From assembly GCA_036250225.1 (NCBI GenBank), contig JAPZLL010000008.1, positions 434,001 through 498,000 on the forward strand: a stretch of DNA of 64,000 bases. Reading direction: 5' to 3'. A program made the translations under genes and the position numbers. Below the pieces are notes generated by a model that saw nothing but the letters and a program-made list of their open reading frames with translations, had not been told where the DNA came from and searched no databases. How positions within the stretch are numbered: position 1 is the first letter of the stretch; every line of letters begins with the position of its first letter. This document shows positions 24,533 to 34,141 of this stretch, piece by piece. This DNA is from Cercophora sp. LCS_1. Taxonomy: Eukaryota; Ascomycota; Sordariomycetes; Sordariales; Lasiosphaeriaceae.

Positions 24533-25749
24533 GAAGCCGGATCATCAAGTCGGCGACGGCGATGTCGTGAAGCTGGAGCTTGGAGTTGTCTGGCGGTTGC
24601 CAAGAGCTGTCGAATTGCGGCTGTCAATTTGCCGCTTTGACGCGGCTTGAGTGCAAAAGCACAGTTAGACAGTGTTTTGCGCACGGTGTTTCTCTTGGCG
24701 TTGAACGACAGGCACCACATTGAAGAGGCAGTCGACACAGGATCAAGTCAAGATCCCAACTCGTTTCTGTGGTGTGTGAACAAAACCCGTCACTTTTTCT
24801 GCGTCCTTTTACCGTCGACCCCTGAACTGCCGCTTTTGTGGTCCTCCCAAAGTACGACACGAGCCCATGCCAATCCGTCTTCCGGTAGCTCTTTCCGTCA
24901 CTTATGTCACCACCAAATGGTGAAGCATGGACGATGTACCATTGGTGACGGAAGGTACAGCACAAACCTCCTGGCGCCAGCTCAGCTTTAGAAATCTGTT
25001 TAGGCGCTGTGTCCTCCCCGAGATGCATCACACCGCAGAAGCCGCGGCATGTCCCCCCAAACGGAATATCCACCAGGGTGTTTACATGCTCTCCTCGCCC
25101 TATGATTCTTATCCCCCTAGATTGTATTTCGAGTAAATTTCGGTGTGATTCAATCATCCTCGATGAGCCTCCGCTGCGAATCTTGTTGTCGGGCTCTCCG
25201 CAACTACATGCAGCACACTCGCAAGCGCCCTTTTAATGCAGCCCTGAACCACCGTCCGTTCTACCAGCAGGAGGAGGTCTCACCTTGTATACTCGACCCT
25301 GCTAGACGTTAGCCGAGACCGCGAATGCACGAGATGGCGTTGAGGTAAACATGGTTCCATCGCTTCAAATTGTGCTGTCCTCCAACCGGCGACCTCTGCA
25401 ACGGACCACGGTCTTGAGGATACCATACCACCGACCTGAAATGGGAATGTTCCCATGCAAGCAAAGGGCCTCACTCAGTTTGGCGCCTGGAATGTAACGC
25501 AGCTAACCTCCCGTTCCGCCTGTGAGCTCTTGGCTCCCATTTCCTCTTGTTCCGCCAAATCAGGTACCCGTCGCCCTCACACAGAGCTCGAGGAAGGGAC
25601 CGCCCTTTGTAGAGATCTGTTTCCCGATGGAGGAACCACCCGTAAAGAGAACACCGTTTCCATTCAAACTCTTCGCTGCTCACCAAGCAACCATACACCT
25701 TCCACCTCGAGCCCCAGCTGGAAATGTAGCCGAAACCTCGCCTTCGAAC
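24533..25749. other. intergenic, divergent IML1 / zinc transporter
   Basis: 1.2 kb between two divergent starts, expected to hold both promoters. ORFs are short and lack recognisable domains. No tRNA or repeat was found. Confidence 0.65.
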
Positions 25750-27434
25750 ATGAGTTCCCGGTTCGGGACCAAGCAGAAGCTTCTTGCAACCATCTGCATC
25801 TACTTTTGCTTCTTCAGTGCTGAGCTCGCAGGTCAGTTGTCTCAGTTGTGTTGATATGACAGTGCTAATGGTTGCACTCCAGTCGCTCTGAAAACTGAAA
25901 GCCTGGCGCTAACAGCTGATGCCTTTCACTACGTGAGTCTTGTTGCTGGAATTTCGGGCACTCTATTGACCCCGGCACTAGTTAAACGACCTCATAGGGT
26001 TCACCGTTGCCCTTACAGCTATTATAGTGCGCTCTCGTCGATCTTCCCATTCCTGGATCAGTGGTCTCTCTAACACTGTTCGATCAGGTGAAAGATCGCA
26101 AAGTGCCACTCGGCAACTCTTATTCGTTCGGTTGGCAAAGGGCGCCAATCGTCGGTGCATTCTTCAATGGTTCATTCTTGCTCGCCTTGGGAGTTAGCAT
26201 CTTCTTCCAGTCAGTCGAGAGGTTTATCGGCGTCCACGAGGTCGAGCAGGCCAACCTTGTCCTTGTTATGGGGTGTGTTGGGCTGGCGTTGAACATACTA
26301 AGTGCCGCAATCTTACGTGGTTGGTTGATGTTGTGTGGTATGAGTCCGTGAACTAACATATTATCAAGGTCATCATTGCCACAGTCATGGTCATAGCCAT
26401 GGCTCGGGCCATACCCGAAGTACTGACGGGGAGCGAAGAGACGTGGAGGATGCCTGCTTTGTCAAGGACAACACTAGTGTTACCACCGAAGAGGCATATC
26501 CCGATGTGAGGCGTCTCGGTTTCGTTCGATACTCCCACGCAGCACTAATCCTCGATCTAGTCGGTATATCGCCACCTCCACGAAGACCACCATCACACTA
26601 AGCGACCCGACAACGTCCCGAGCGGCCGTGATCTCGGTATGGTCGGTGTCATGATGCACGTCTTGAGCGACGCTGTCAACAATCTGGGGGTTATCGCGGC
26701 TGCTGCCATCATGGAGTTTACTGACTGGGAGAAGCGCTACATTGCTGACCCAGCCGCCAGCATTCTCATCTCGATTATGATTCTCATCTCCTCCTTACCC
26801 CTGATAAAATGCAGCGCAGCCATCCTTCTCCAGGGTGCTCCGTCGACAACCGCCGTAGGGGACATTCAAGAAGACCTTGAAATGGTATGACTCCATATGT
26901 CCAATTTCCAGGACTATTCTTGACAAAGAGCAGATCCCAGGCGTCGAATCTGTCCACGAGCTGCACATCTGGCAGTTGGACGAGAATAAGACGATTGCCA
27001 CGGCACATCTTATTTTCACAGATACAGATGTCACCGAGTTCACAGTGCGGGCCCAAATTGCACGGGAGTGTCTTCACGCATACGGCATTCATTCTGTCAC
27101 GTTGCAGCCTGAATTTCTCCACGAGGACTTGGCCCAGAGCTACAGAAGGGCCCAGACTCTGGCACCATGCCAGGGTATTTGCTCAAACGAATGCGGAGGT
27201 ATTCGATGCTGCACCGGGACTGGCAGAGATATCTGCCCGTCAACTCCTCAGCCAAACGCTGTACTAGGAAGTGCTAGCACACTGTATGGTGTCTCTCTTG
27301 ACAGGGTGGGAACACGACACCCTCAAGAAGCAAGAGTATTGGCTCACAGGACGCAGGATCAACAAGGTTCCGTTGACGATATCGAGATGACGAGTAGGGA
27401 CTGCACAAAGGCCGAAGAGGTAGGCCGTAAGTAG
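25750..27434 (+). CDS. CDF zinc transporter, Zrc1/Cot1-like
   Basis: 456-residue cation diffusion facilitator, expected to move Zn2+ (perhaps Co2+) into the vacuole in exchange for H+. Seven exons: 25750-25831, 25883-25932, 25982-26036, 26095-26316, 26369-26505, 26561-26884 and 26934-27434. Both transport sites are intact: FHYLND (H43, D47) and MHVLSD (H215, D219). The family motif YSFGWQRAPIVGAFFNGSFL is present. A cytosolic loop is histidine-rich (HHCHSHGHSHGSGH, ~138-151), as in Zrc1/Cot1. The cytosolic domain has IPGVESVHELHIWQLDENKT, and a Cys-rich tail CQGICSNECGGIRCC ends at ~383. The intron at 26037-26094 has an atypical GTCGAT donor but a CTAAC branch site and restores the frame. About 73 residues follow the Cys tail without family resemblance, so the true end may involve one more splice. 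Confidence 0.88.
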
Positions 27435-27605
27435 GGTGCCGGGTGAGATACCTATGTAGGGCCAATAAATTTGCTTCGCCGTGCGCTTGACTCGTTCCAG
27501 AACCATGAGGAGCGTTGCCATGACAAACAGGAATGCCATTATCGACCACGCATTGGTTGTGTGTAATCCAACATTCGAGGTGAAAACCAGGTTGGCCAGC
27601 TTCAT
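27264..27605 (-). CDS. possible small membrane protein, doubtful
   Basis: An ATG-initiated 113-codon ORF encodes two strongly hydrophobic stretches (WSIMAFLFVMATLLMVLERV and WPYIGISPGTLLTAYLFGLC) separated by a basic loop, a membrane-like pattern. Just upstream in another frame (27602-27680) is a third hydrophobic stretch, WRLTLAFVWLLIAAVCGV. A spliced gene is therefore conceivable, but I found no clean intron joining them. Its 3' end overlaps the predicted 3' end of the zinc transporter in antisense. I do not recognise a family. Confidence 0.22.
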   Translation of the reverse strand: MKLANLVFTSNVGLHTTNAWSIMAFLFVMATLLMVLERVKRTAKQIYWPYIGISPGTLLTAYLFGLCAVPTRHLDIVNGTLLILRPVSQYSCFLRVSCSHPVKRDTIQCASTS

Positions 27606-30511
27606 CGGCGATTAACGCCGCAAACGGCGGCAATCAAAAGCCAGACAAAGGCAAGAGTGAGACGCCATATTCGGAGTGAAACCCGGATCCGTGGATTCGG
27701 AGATGGGGGAAGGTTGACTTGCGCCAAGGCGTGATGAGAGGCTGGGAAGCGTGGGGGTGGGACGTGGCCGTGATCTGCGCGTTTCAACAGACGCACATTT
27801 TTGATGCAGCCTAGATCGGTTCGATTCTAGCTGAGGCAGGCTGAGGGCATCTGGCGTTGCGTTGTTAGGTAATGGGAAGAGCTTAATCTGCGCGGACGTT
27901 GCAGTCACGATATAACTCTGCTGCTTTATAGGTAGGCAGGCGGCGATCTAGATTTCGTGCGGGATGGGATCGTGAGATACTGGCATAGGTTGGGTTCCTC
28001 TGCTGTGAGACATGGCGGGGGAGGGGGTGGCGATGATGCAAGCTGGAGGAGGTTGCAGGAAGAAAACAGAGGGGCTCGTGAGGGGTTGAGGGGCAAAGAG
28101 AAAAAAAGAAAAACGGCGTCAGGCTGGGGTTTCTTCGTTGGGCCACGACCTGGTGGCATTCGGTCGTGCCATTGGCTGGTGTGCCAATGTACGCTTGCAG
28201 GTTACAGGGGAGGCTGCGTTTCTTGGGTGGTGGAAGAATTTCGGTCTTGGGGGGCTTGGGGTAGGGCGGGTGGCTGTTCTTGGGGGTCAGTATAATTTAG
28301 TATAGTATCAATTTGCCGCAGGTATCTTTGTAGTCAAAGATGGCTACGTAATGTACAATACAATACGTAGAACTTGCAAGAATGGCAATTGTCTGTGATA
28401 TGATGTGCCGCATTGCCCCTCGGTTCGCTTAGGCACGCTGTGGTGTGGGTGAGTGGCCAAATGTCAAGCAGACGGAATGCTACGCCATGGGCCGATGTAG
28501 CGTGGGACTTTTTGTAGCGGGAGATGTGTCCTGTGCCTGGTTGCTATTTGAGGGAATGGCGATGATCAAGGCGGGTTGGCCCGATAGCAGGATCAAGGTG
28601 AAGGTTGTGCGGATGCGTGTGACGAGGTGTGATGAAGGCCCGGATGAAGTCAAGCTCTCGCTCACACCGGCCGCGGCACAAAAGAGAGAGAACCCCGTTG
28701 CGGGCCGATGTCGAACAGGCTATTCAGTAACCCCCTTTCCGACGTCGTTTGGAAGCTTGTTGGTGTGCTTTGGAATTCGGGATCGCGGACAGCCGAGATT
28801 TTGCCCTGACCAGGAGACTCATAGGCTTGCGTCATGGACTCTGCTGGTCCTTGCTGTCGGTACAAGTGGCAGTGGTAGGAGGAAGAGGCATTAGGGTGTA
28901 AGTACTGGCAGGAGGACGGGATGACTGCTTCCCATACGGTGCTTCATGCATCATTCTGGCGGTGAGGGAAATTGGGGACGACGGCTAGAACTCTCACCGA
29001 TGGCCAGAATGCGCTCCAGACAAAGACAAACGGCCAACGATCCCGGGTGTTGGTCAGGTGAGCGTCGACGAGAGACAACGCTTACCTGAGTCGGAGAGAC
29101 GGCTCGGAAGGGGGACCGACTAAGCTCATTGCCGACGCGGTTTCCGGTCCACCTTTGTTGGCAGGGTTCAAGGGTGCCGGTGCCGGTGCTGGTGCGACTT
29201 GTTTAGGGCCTTTTGGACGTTTTGGACCACGGCACGGGAGGGAAAAATAGAAAATGGAAGGGAGGAATGGGAGTCGACGGTGAATCAGCCGCCAGGGTGG
29301 AAGGTGGTATTGTGGGCGAATAATACCGACCTAGGTAAAGCCAACGACGCCATGCCTTTTGTAGGAATTCCTGTGAGAGAAGCGCAGACGCCGATGCACA
29401 TGCGTCGTTGCACCGCGCCAGACTTGTTCAAACTCTCAGGGTTTGGACGCCATTTCCGCTGCAGAGAGGGTTTTGGGCGGGTCTCGCAGTACAAGGTTGC
29501 TAGCGGTTCCCAGTCCCACCGGCGCCGCAACCTAACCCAGCACTGGACCCAAGCAACCAGGAAGCAACGCAGCGTCGAGCGCCCAAAGCACGGGCAGGCA
29601 TCAACGACATTTCCGGTCGTCACCGCCATTCCAGACCCCCGCAACACCAATTCAACCCATGGCGGATGAGGCCTCTCCTCCAGTAGAACGCTTGTGGTGG
29701 ACTCGGCCTCTGTGTTTCCAAACCAGCTCTCATCACGCCGTCGCGCATTCGCATCAAGCTTCTGCAAGAAATAGCTTTCACTCGCAGCCGAGTCGCAGAA
29801 CCCAGAACCTGGACACACGACAGTCCACCATCTCGGTACGTCCCTGTCTGCTGCTCCACCACAGACAAAATACCCCTCTCTTTGCTTCTCAGTCTCCTGT
29901 GCCTGACCTGACAAACGCCAAAAAGATACCGCGCAGAGTGGGCACCGCGGTCCGATAAGTCGCAATCTCACTTGCACCCCGCTTGTCGTGGGTGAGAAGA
30001 GTGAGGGGAGGAAACCTAAGCATCAACACGACGCGCCCCTTCTCACCATCCAGTCACCATTCACCAGTCACCATTCACCATTCACCACTCACCACTCACC
30101 TCTCACCACTGCTTTGGACACTGGCACCCGGCTCCTTCGCCACGATTTTGCCAGTTGATTTGTTGGTCCTGTAGCCCAGCCCTGCGACACAGGCGTGTCT
30201 TCTCCTCGATGGGCTGCTGCCCTCTCCCCGTTGGCCGTCTCAAACGATCCCCTGCCTCACCGCCTGCGCCTGGCCACGACCCTGGCTCTTGTCAGGACCC
30301 AAGGGAACGGGCGCCGCCTTCTCTTGTCATCCATCTCACCACCTTATCACTATCACCGGGCGACCCGGCGGCTCGGCTGTAACCGCGACGACGATGCCAG
30401 TCCAACGCGTTGCTGTTGTCGCCAACTACCCCTGAGGACGGTTTCTCAGTCCTCGCACCACGCATAATCTATCCGGACGGCCCAGGCAGCCCGTTACCGC
30501 ACCTCGGGACC
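27435..30511. other. intergenic, LST4 upstream region
   Basis: About 3 kb hold the doubtful membrane ORF at the left edge and the presumed promoter and leader of LST4 at the right. ORFs such as the 230-codon one at 29285-29977 (minus) are compositionally random. A degenerate TCACCAT-type repeat lies at 30041-30110. Nothing else is supported. Confidence 0.6.
30041..30110 (+). repeat. degenerate TCACCATT/TCACCACT tandem repeat
   Basis: About ten imperfect 6-8 base units (tcaccattcaccattcacc, then tcaccactcaccactcacc) form a pyrimidine-rich, ATG-free tract ~400 bp upstream of the LST4 start. It is probably in its promoter or 5' leader. Confidence 0.75.
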
Positions 30512-33500
30512 ATGCTCGGAAAGCTCTTCAACCTCGGGGCGGGCTCAGGCGCTGGGGTCGCTCCGCCGGCCCAGTCAGCGTCTCACAAGCCCATCGAATC
30601 CGTGCAGGAGGACATCCATACGCGAAACCTGCTCTTTCCCGACCCGCAGGACTTGTACGAGCACCGAATGAATCAGGTTTTCCCGCTGTCCAGCGCGTCC
30701 TCGATAGCTGCTGCCTCGTCTACAAACGCCTTTGACTACAATGGCGATATCGAACTCGACGTGCGCGACGTGCGCATCATCGTCATGCAGGACGCCCTAG
30801 GTTCCGTCGCAGCGTCCCTTCTGTACGACAGCCAGGCAACCCCGCCTGTCCCGGCTCCTGCCGTGGAGCGCCCTTCCACAACAGCCGGGCCAGTGTCGCA
30901 CTACGCGGTGCAAGACGCCCGCCGGGCCCCCGCCTCGCCGCGAAAGCCGAGTATCAGTCACGTCCAGCGGCCCATCGTCATCCAGCCCGACAGCCCCAAG
31001 ATCAGACAGGGAGCCTTTGACAGGAGGCCATCAGTTCACGCCCGAGGCCAAGGGTATGTCGAGACGGAGTCACAGCGGGCGTGGCGAGAGTACCGAGAGG
31101 AGCTGGCAACATTTTCCAGCTGTATCTTTGGCAACTCGGAGCTCATGGCTTACAAGGGCACCTCTACTAAGGTGCACCTTGTGCCTTCCGAGTCTCGGCC
31201 GGCTGACATGTCGATGTTTGGGGACGGCCGAGGCTCTGTTGGTAGATCAAGCATGCGGTCGAGCCGGCTATCACAGTCGTTCTCATCAGAAAACATTCCT
31301 CCTACACCAACTGTGACGAGCCGTGTCGCGGAGCGAAAGAAAGTCCTAGTCACACGATTGTTCCCTGTGACCCTGCCAGTCGAAGAGGATGCCGTTGCCT
31401 CTCCTCAAGGGGCTTCACTCGAAGATGGCCCTGGCTACCCTTTTCCACAGTCGTCGGAGGAGCTCAAGATGAGGAAGAAGAACAAACCTAAGCAAAAGCG
31501 GACGCCGATGTACGCGGTTGCTTTAGTAATTAGCCTTCCTCCAGTCTCAGCTCACACCACCCCGGTGGCGACGGCGAGGTCGGGGTTTCGGGGCTCGAGC
31601 TCCTACACAGAACAGGAGTCCTTTCCATCCTCATACAACTCCAACCGGCCCTCGGGCTGGACTATAGTCGGTCAGGGAGGGCCAGGTCTCGACTCATTCG
31701 AGACCTCATTTGGCAGCGATGCCGAAGACCAAATCGACCCGATTACACAACATTGGGATATAATCATGCGGACACTGAACCGCTTACAATCAGTCGCCGC
31801 AACAACAATACTTACCATGCTGAAGCAGACGGACCTTGCCTCGCCTGATCCGTTCCCGATCCCCGTCAACTCCCACATAGTGAGAGCCTCGTCCATGTCG
31901 AGCCGCCGCAGCGACGAGGGGCTGCCCATCAAACCATCCAAGTCAAACGCAAAGCACCTTGCGCTGCTTCCAAATTGTTTGCAAGACTACCGCCAGATTG
32001 CCACGGAAGCCGACTTTGCAAAAACAAGGATTGTCGCAGGCGTCCGGGCGACGCGGGTCACGACGGGGCAGAACAGATGGCCGATTTGGCGAGAGGAGGC
32101 ACGGTGGGTGGCCAAGTGGGCTGGGGGGAGAGAACAAGGATTCTTCTTCTTCAACCTTCTCACTGGATTCCTGGCCACTCACCTTGACTGGCTCCAAGCC
32201 CTGACTCCTGCGGCTTACCGTCGCCGTTTCTACCTCCAACAAAAAGGGAAGCCCGACGAGGACAGTTCAGTGCCGTCGAGGACGATCATTGTATCTCAGG
32301 ATAAGGCTGCCGCGCGAAGGCTGATATTCCTCCTTGCTGCATTTCTTCCCGCATCCCAGCAGCTCCCCGGTATTCGGGCGCATCGGCCAAGCACGCCGGC
32401 CTCGCTCGGGGCGCTGTCACAGTCGCCTCCATCTTTTGTTGTCCCGATACTGAAGGAGGAATCGCTACGGCGAAAGATCAACCGCCGTCCAGGCCCACGG
32501 CGAACTTCGCACTCAAGAAACGTCAGTATGCAGTCACAGCACGGGCGTGCAAGCGCTGTGCCACTGCCCCTGGCACATTTGAGCATGGAAGGAAGACATG
32601 AGAGGCGGCCATCGGATGCTATGTCAATTCGCACGAGTCATTTGCCAATTCGAGGTAGCGACTCGGTTGCGCGGAAGAGCAGTGCTGCCACGACAGCAAC
32701 AATCACACCAGAAATGAGCATTCCGCACTTCGCGACGATTCGTCAAGCAGATATATTCTCAGTGGACCGGCCCGGGAGTAGCAACAGCATGGCTGCGGAT
32801 GACCTCAAGCGAATTACGAGAGAAGATTCTGGAGTTGGCGAACCCAAGCACGGTTCCAGATGGGGAAGTGTCATAAGTGGATTATGGGGGAGCACACGCA
32901 GAAGGGACTCCGGGGCTGCGTCGCTCAGGAGTCAAGGTTGGGGCGAAAGCCACGCCTCCCTGTCACCAACAAAGCCCAATTTCGCAGAGCCTCGGCAACC
33001 TAAAGAGCAAGACCCAGCAGGCCTCTCTGCCGAACAACCAGAAGGCTCACAAGACCAGTCCGGCTCAGATAGCGGACAAAATCCGGGCCATAAGCGGCGA
33101 GTGTCCGGCGGATCATCGGGGCCTGCAAACGCTCTGCCAAAGGCACAACGGACCCCGGATCCATCTGGCGCTTTTGAGTCACCCGTCAAGACGTCGATCA
33201 ATATCCACGACGGTGTCATCGATGTTGATGTTCCTTTTCCGGACTACATTACGTCGTTTGAGACAGCAGTGAGCTCTCCTTCCAGCAGCGGCTATCTCTC
33301 CACTCCGGGCTTTGGCACCGGCTTCGACACGTTCGAGCAGTCTTGCCGCGTGGCTGTAGATGGCGACACCCCAGTCAACGTCGCAGGATGGTTACAGCAC
33401 TATCACCCCGATTTTGTCCTCCAAGCGCTCCCCTCCCAAGAAGGCATCATTGAGCAGGTCAAAGCCTCAATGAAGGCCGAGCCGTCACCCGCATGGCTTC

Positions 33501-34141
33501 CGAATGCTTCGGCATCCGAGCGCGGAACAGAACGGTGGATAGACGTCAGCACAGCGCTGATTGCAGATACAACGAACTTTACTATTACCAGGCTACGCTA
33601 CCGTCGACTGGTGAGACTTAAACCCGTTGCGGATCGGGCTCCTGCGGTCGGGTCATACACGCCATCATTACCGTCGCCCGGAGAGTTGCAGATTAAAGAG
33701 GAGTTCCGAGAAGAGCCAATATTTGAGGTTGATGACGTCCTAGTCGACGCGGTGGAGCGAGTCATTGCTACGGGGGCGGACTTGAGCAAGGGCGGCTCAG
33801 GGGCATCGTCGCGGTCAACGAGCAAGCGGCGCGAGAGGAGGGACAGCGCGTCGACGGCGTCGGAGACACAAGCCTCGCAGCAGGCACATTCCCAGGGACA
33901 GGGATTGTCGGCCTCCCTCGGGGCAAACATTGCGGGGTCAGGTGGAGTCGGGATTCAGGAAGTGCCGAGGTCGCAGTGTAAGGCGGTATTATTGTCATCG
34001 TTAGAGGAGGTAATTAGAGAGGTTATCGAGGAACGCGAAGAGGGTCATAACGCGGTTGTCAGGGGAAGGGGAGTAGAGACGGTATTGAGGGAGGCGGTTA
34101 AGGGATGGCTCGATGGTGTTGATAACTGGGGCGGGGAGTAG
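30512..34141 (+). CDS. LST4: folliculin-interacting protein, Lst4-like
   Basis: 1209-residue intronless protein resembling the FNIP/Lst4 family. With folliculin (Lst7) it acts as GAP for Gtr2/RagC at the vacuole and promotes TORC1 activation. The N-terminal DENN-type region contains TRNLLFPDPQDLYEHRMNQV, ELDVRDVRIIVMQDALGSVA, VTRLFPVTLP and TPMYAVALVISLPP. The middle holds HWDIIMRTLNRLQSVAATTI, WPIWREEARWVAKWAGG and RTIIVSQDKAAARRLIFLLA. The C-terminal part includes NVAGWLQHYHPDFVLQALP, DVDVPFPDY and SQCKAVLLSSLEEVIREVIE. Long serine/arginine-rich loops lie between. The ORF extends upstream of 30512 only through non-ATG codons, so MLGKLFNLG is the start. The family call rests on recognised segments and is good but not as secure as IML1. 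Confidence 0.82.
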   Translation: MLGKLFNLGAGSGAGVAPPAQSASHKPIESVQEDIHTRNLLFPDPQDLYEHRMNQVFPLSSASSIAAASSTNAFDYNGDIELDVRDVRIIVMQDALGSVAASLLYDSQATPPVPAPAVERPSTTAGPVSHYAVQDARRAPASPRKPSISHVQRPIVIQPDSPKIRQGAFDRRPSVHARGQGYVETESQRAWREYREELATFSSCIFGNSELMAYKGTSTKVHLVPSESRPADMSMFGDGRGSVGRSSMRSSRLSQSFSSENIPPTPTVTSRVAERKKVLVTRLFPVTLPVEEDAVASPQGASLEDGPGYPFPQSSEELKMRKKNKPKQKRTPMYAVALVISLPPVSAHTTPVATARSGFRGSSSYTEQESFPSSYNSNRPSGWTIVGQGGPGLDSFETSFGSDAEDQIDPITQHWDIIMRTLNRLQSVAATTILTMLKQTDLASPDPFPIPVNSHIVRASSMSSRRSDEGLPIKPSKSNAKHLALLPNCLQDYRQIATEADFAKTRIVAGVRATRVTTGQNRWPIWREEARWVAKWAGGREQGFFFFNLLTGFLATHLDWLQALTPAAYRRRFYLQQKGKPDEDSSVPSRTIIVSQDKAAARRLIFLLAAFLPASQQLPGIRAHRPSTPASLGALSQSPPSFVVPILKEESLRRKINRRPGPRRTSHSRNVSMQSQHGRASAVPLPLAHLSMEGRHERRPSDAMSIRTSHLPIRGSDSVARKSSAATTATITPEMSIPHFATIRQADIFSVDRPGSSNSMAADDLKRITREDSGVGEPKHGSRWGSVISGLWGSTRRRDSGAASLRSQGWGESHASLSPTKPNFAEPRQPKEQDPAGLSAEQPEGSQDQSGSDSGQNPGHKRRVSGGSSGPANALPKAQRTPDPSGAFESPVKTSINIHDGVIDVDVPFPDYITSFETAVSSPSSSGYLSTPGFGTGFDTFEQSCRVAVDGDTPVNVAGWLQHYHPDFVLQALPSQEGIIEQVKASMKAEPSPAWLPNASASERGTERWIDVSTALIADTTNFTITRLRYRRLVRLKPVADRAPAVGSYTPSLPSPGELQIKEEFREEPIFEVDDVLVDAVERVIATGADLSKGGSGASSRSTSKRRERRDSASTASETQASQQAHSQGQGLSASLGANIAGSGGVGIQEVPRSQCKAVLLSSLEEVIREVIEEREEGHNAVVRGRGVETVLREAVKGWLDGVDNWGGE

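Noticed and set aside
26027..26061. Apparent 1-nt frameshift in the zinc transporter (possible pseudogene)
   Set aside because: A 58-nt intron at 26037-26094 with a CTAAC branch site restores the frame and the family motif, so no mutation is needed.
27811..27835. tRNA-like B box (ggttcgattct)
   Set aside because: The T-arm stem does not pair properly (mismatch beside the G-C closing pair), and no A box or anticodon arm was found upstream.
29285..29977. 230-codon minus-strand ORF
   Set aside because: The composition is rich in Trp, Arg and Cys without pattern. It reads like translated non-coding DNA.
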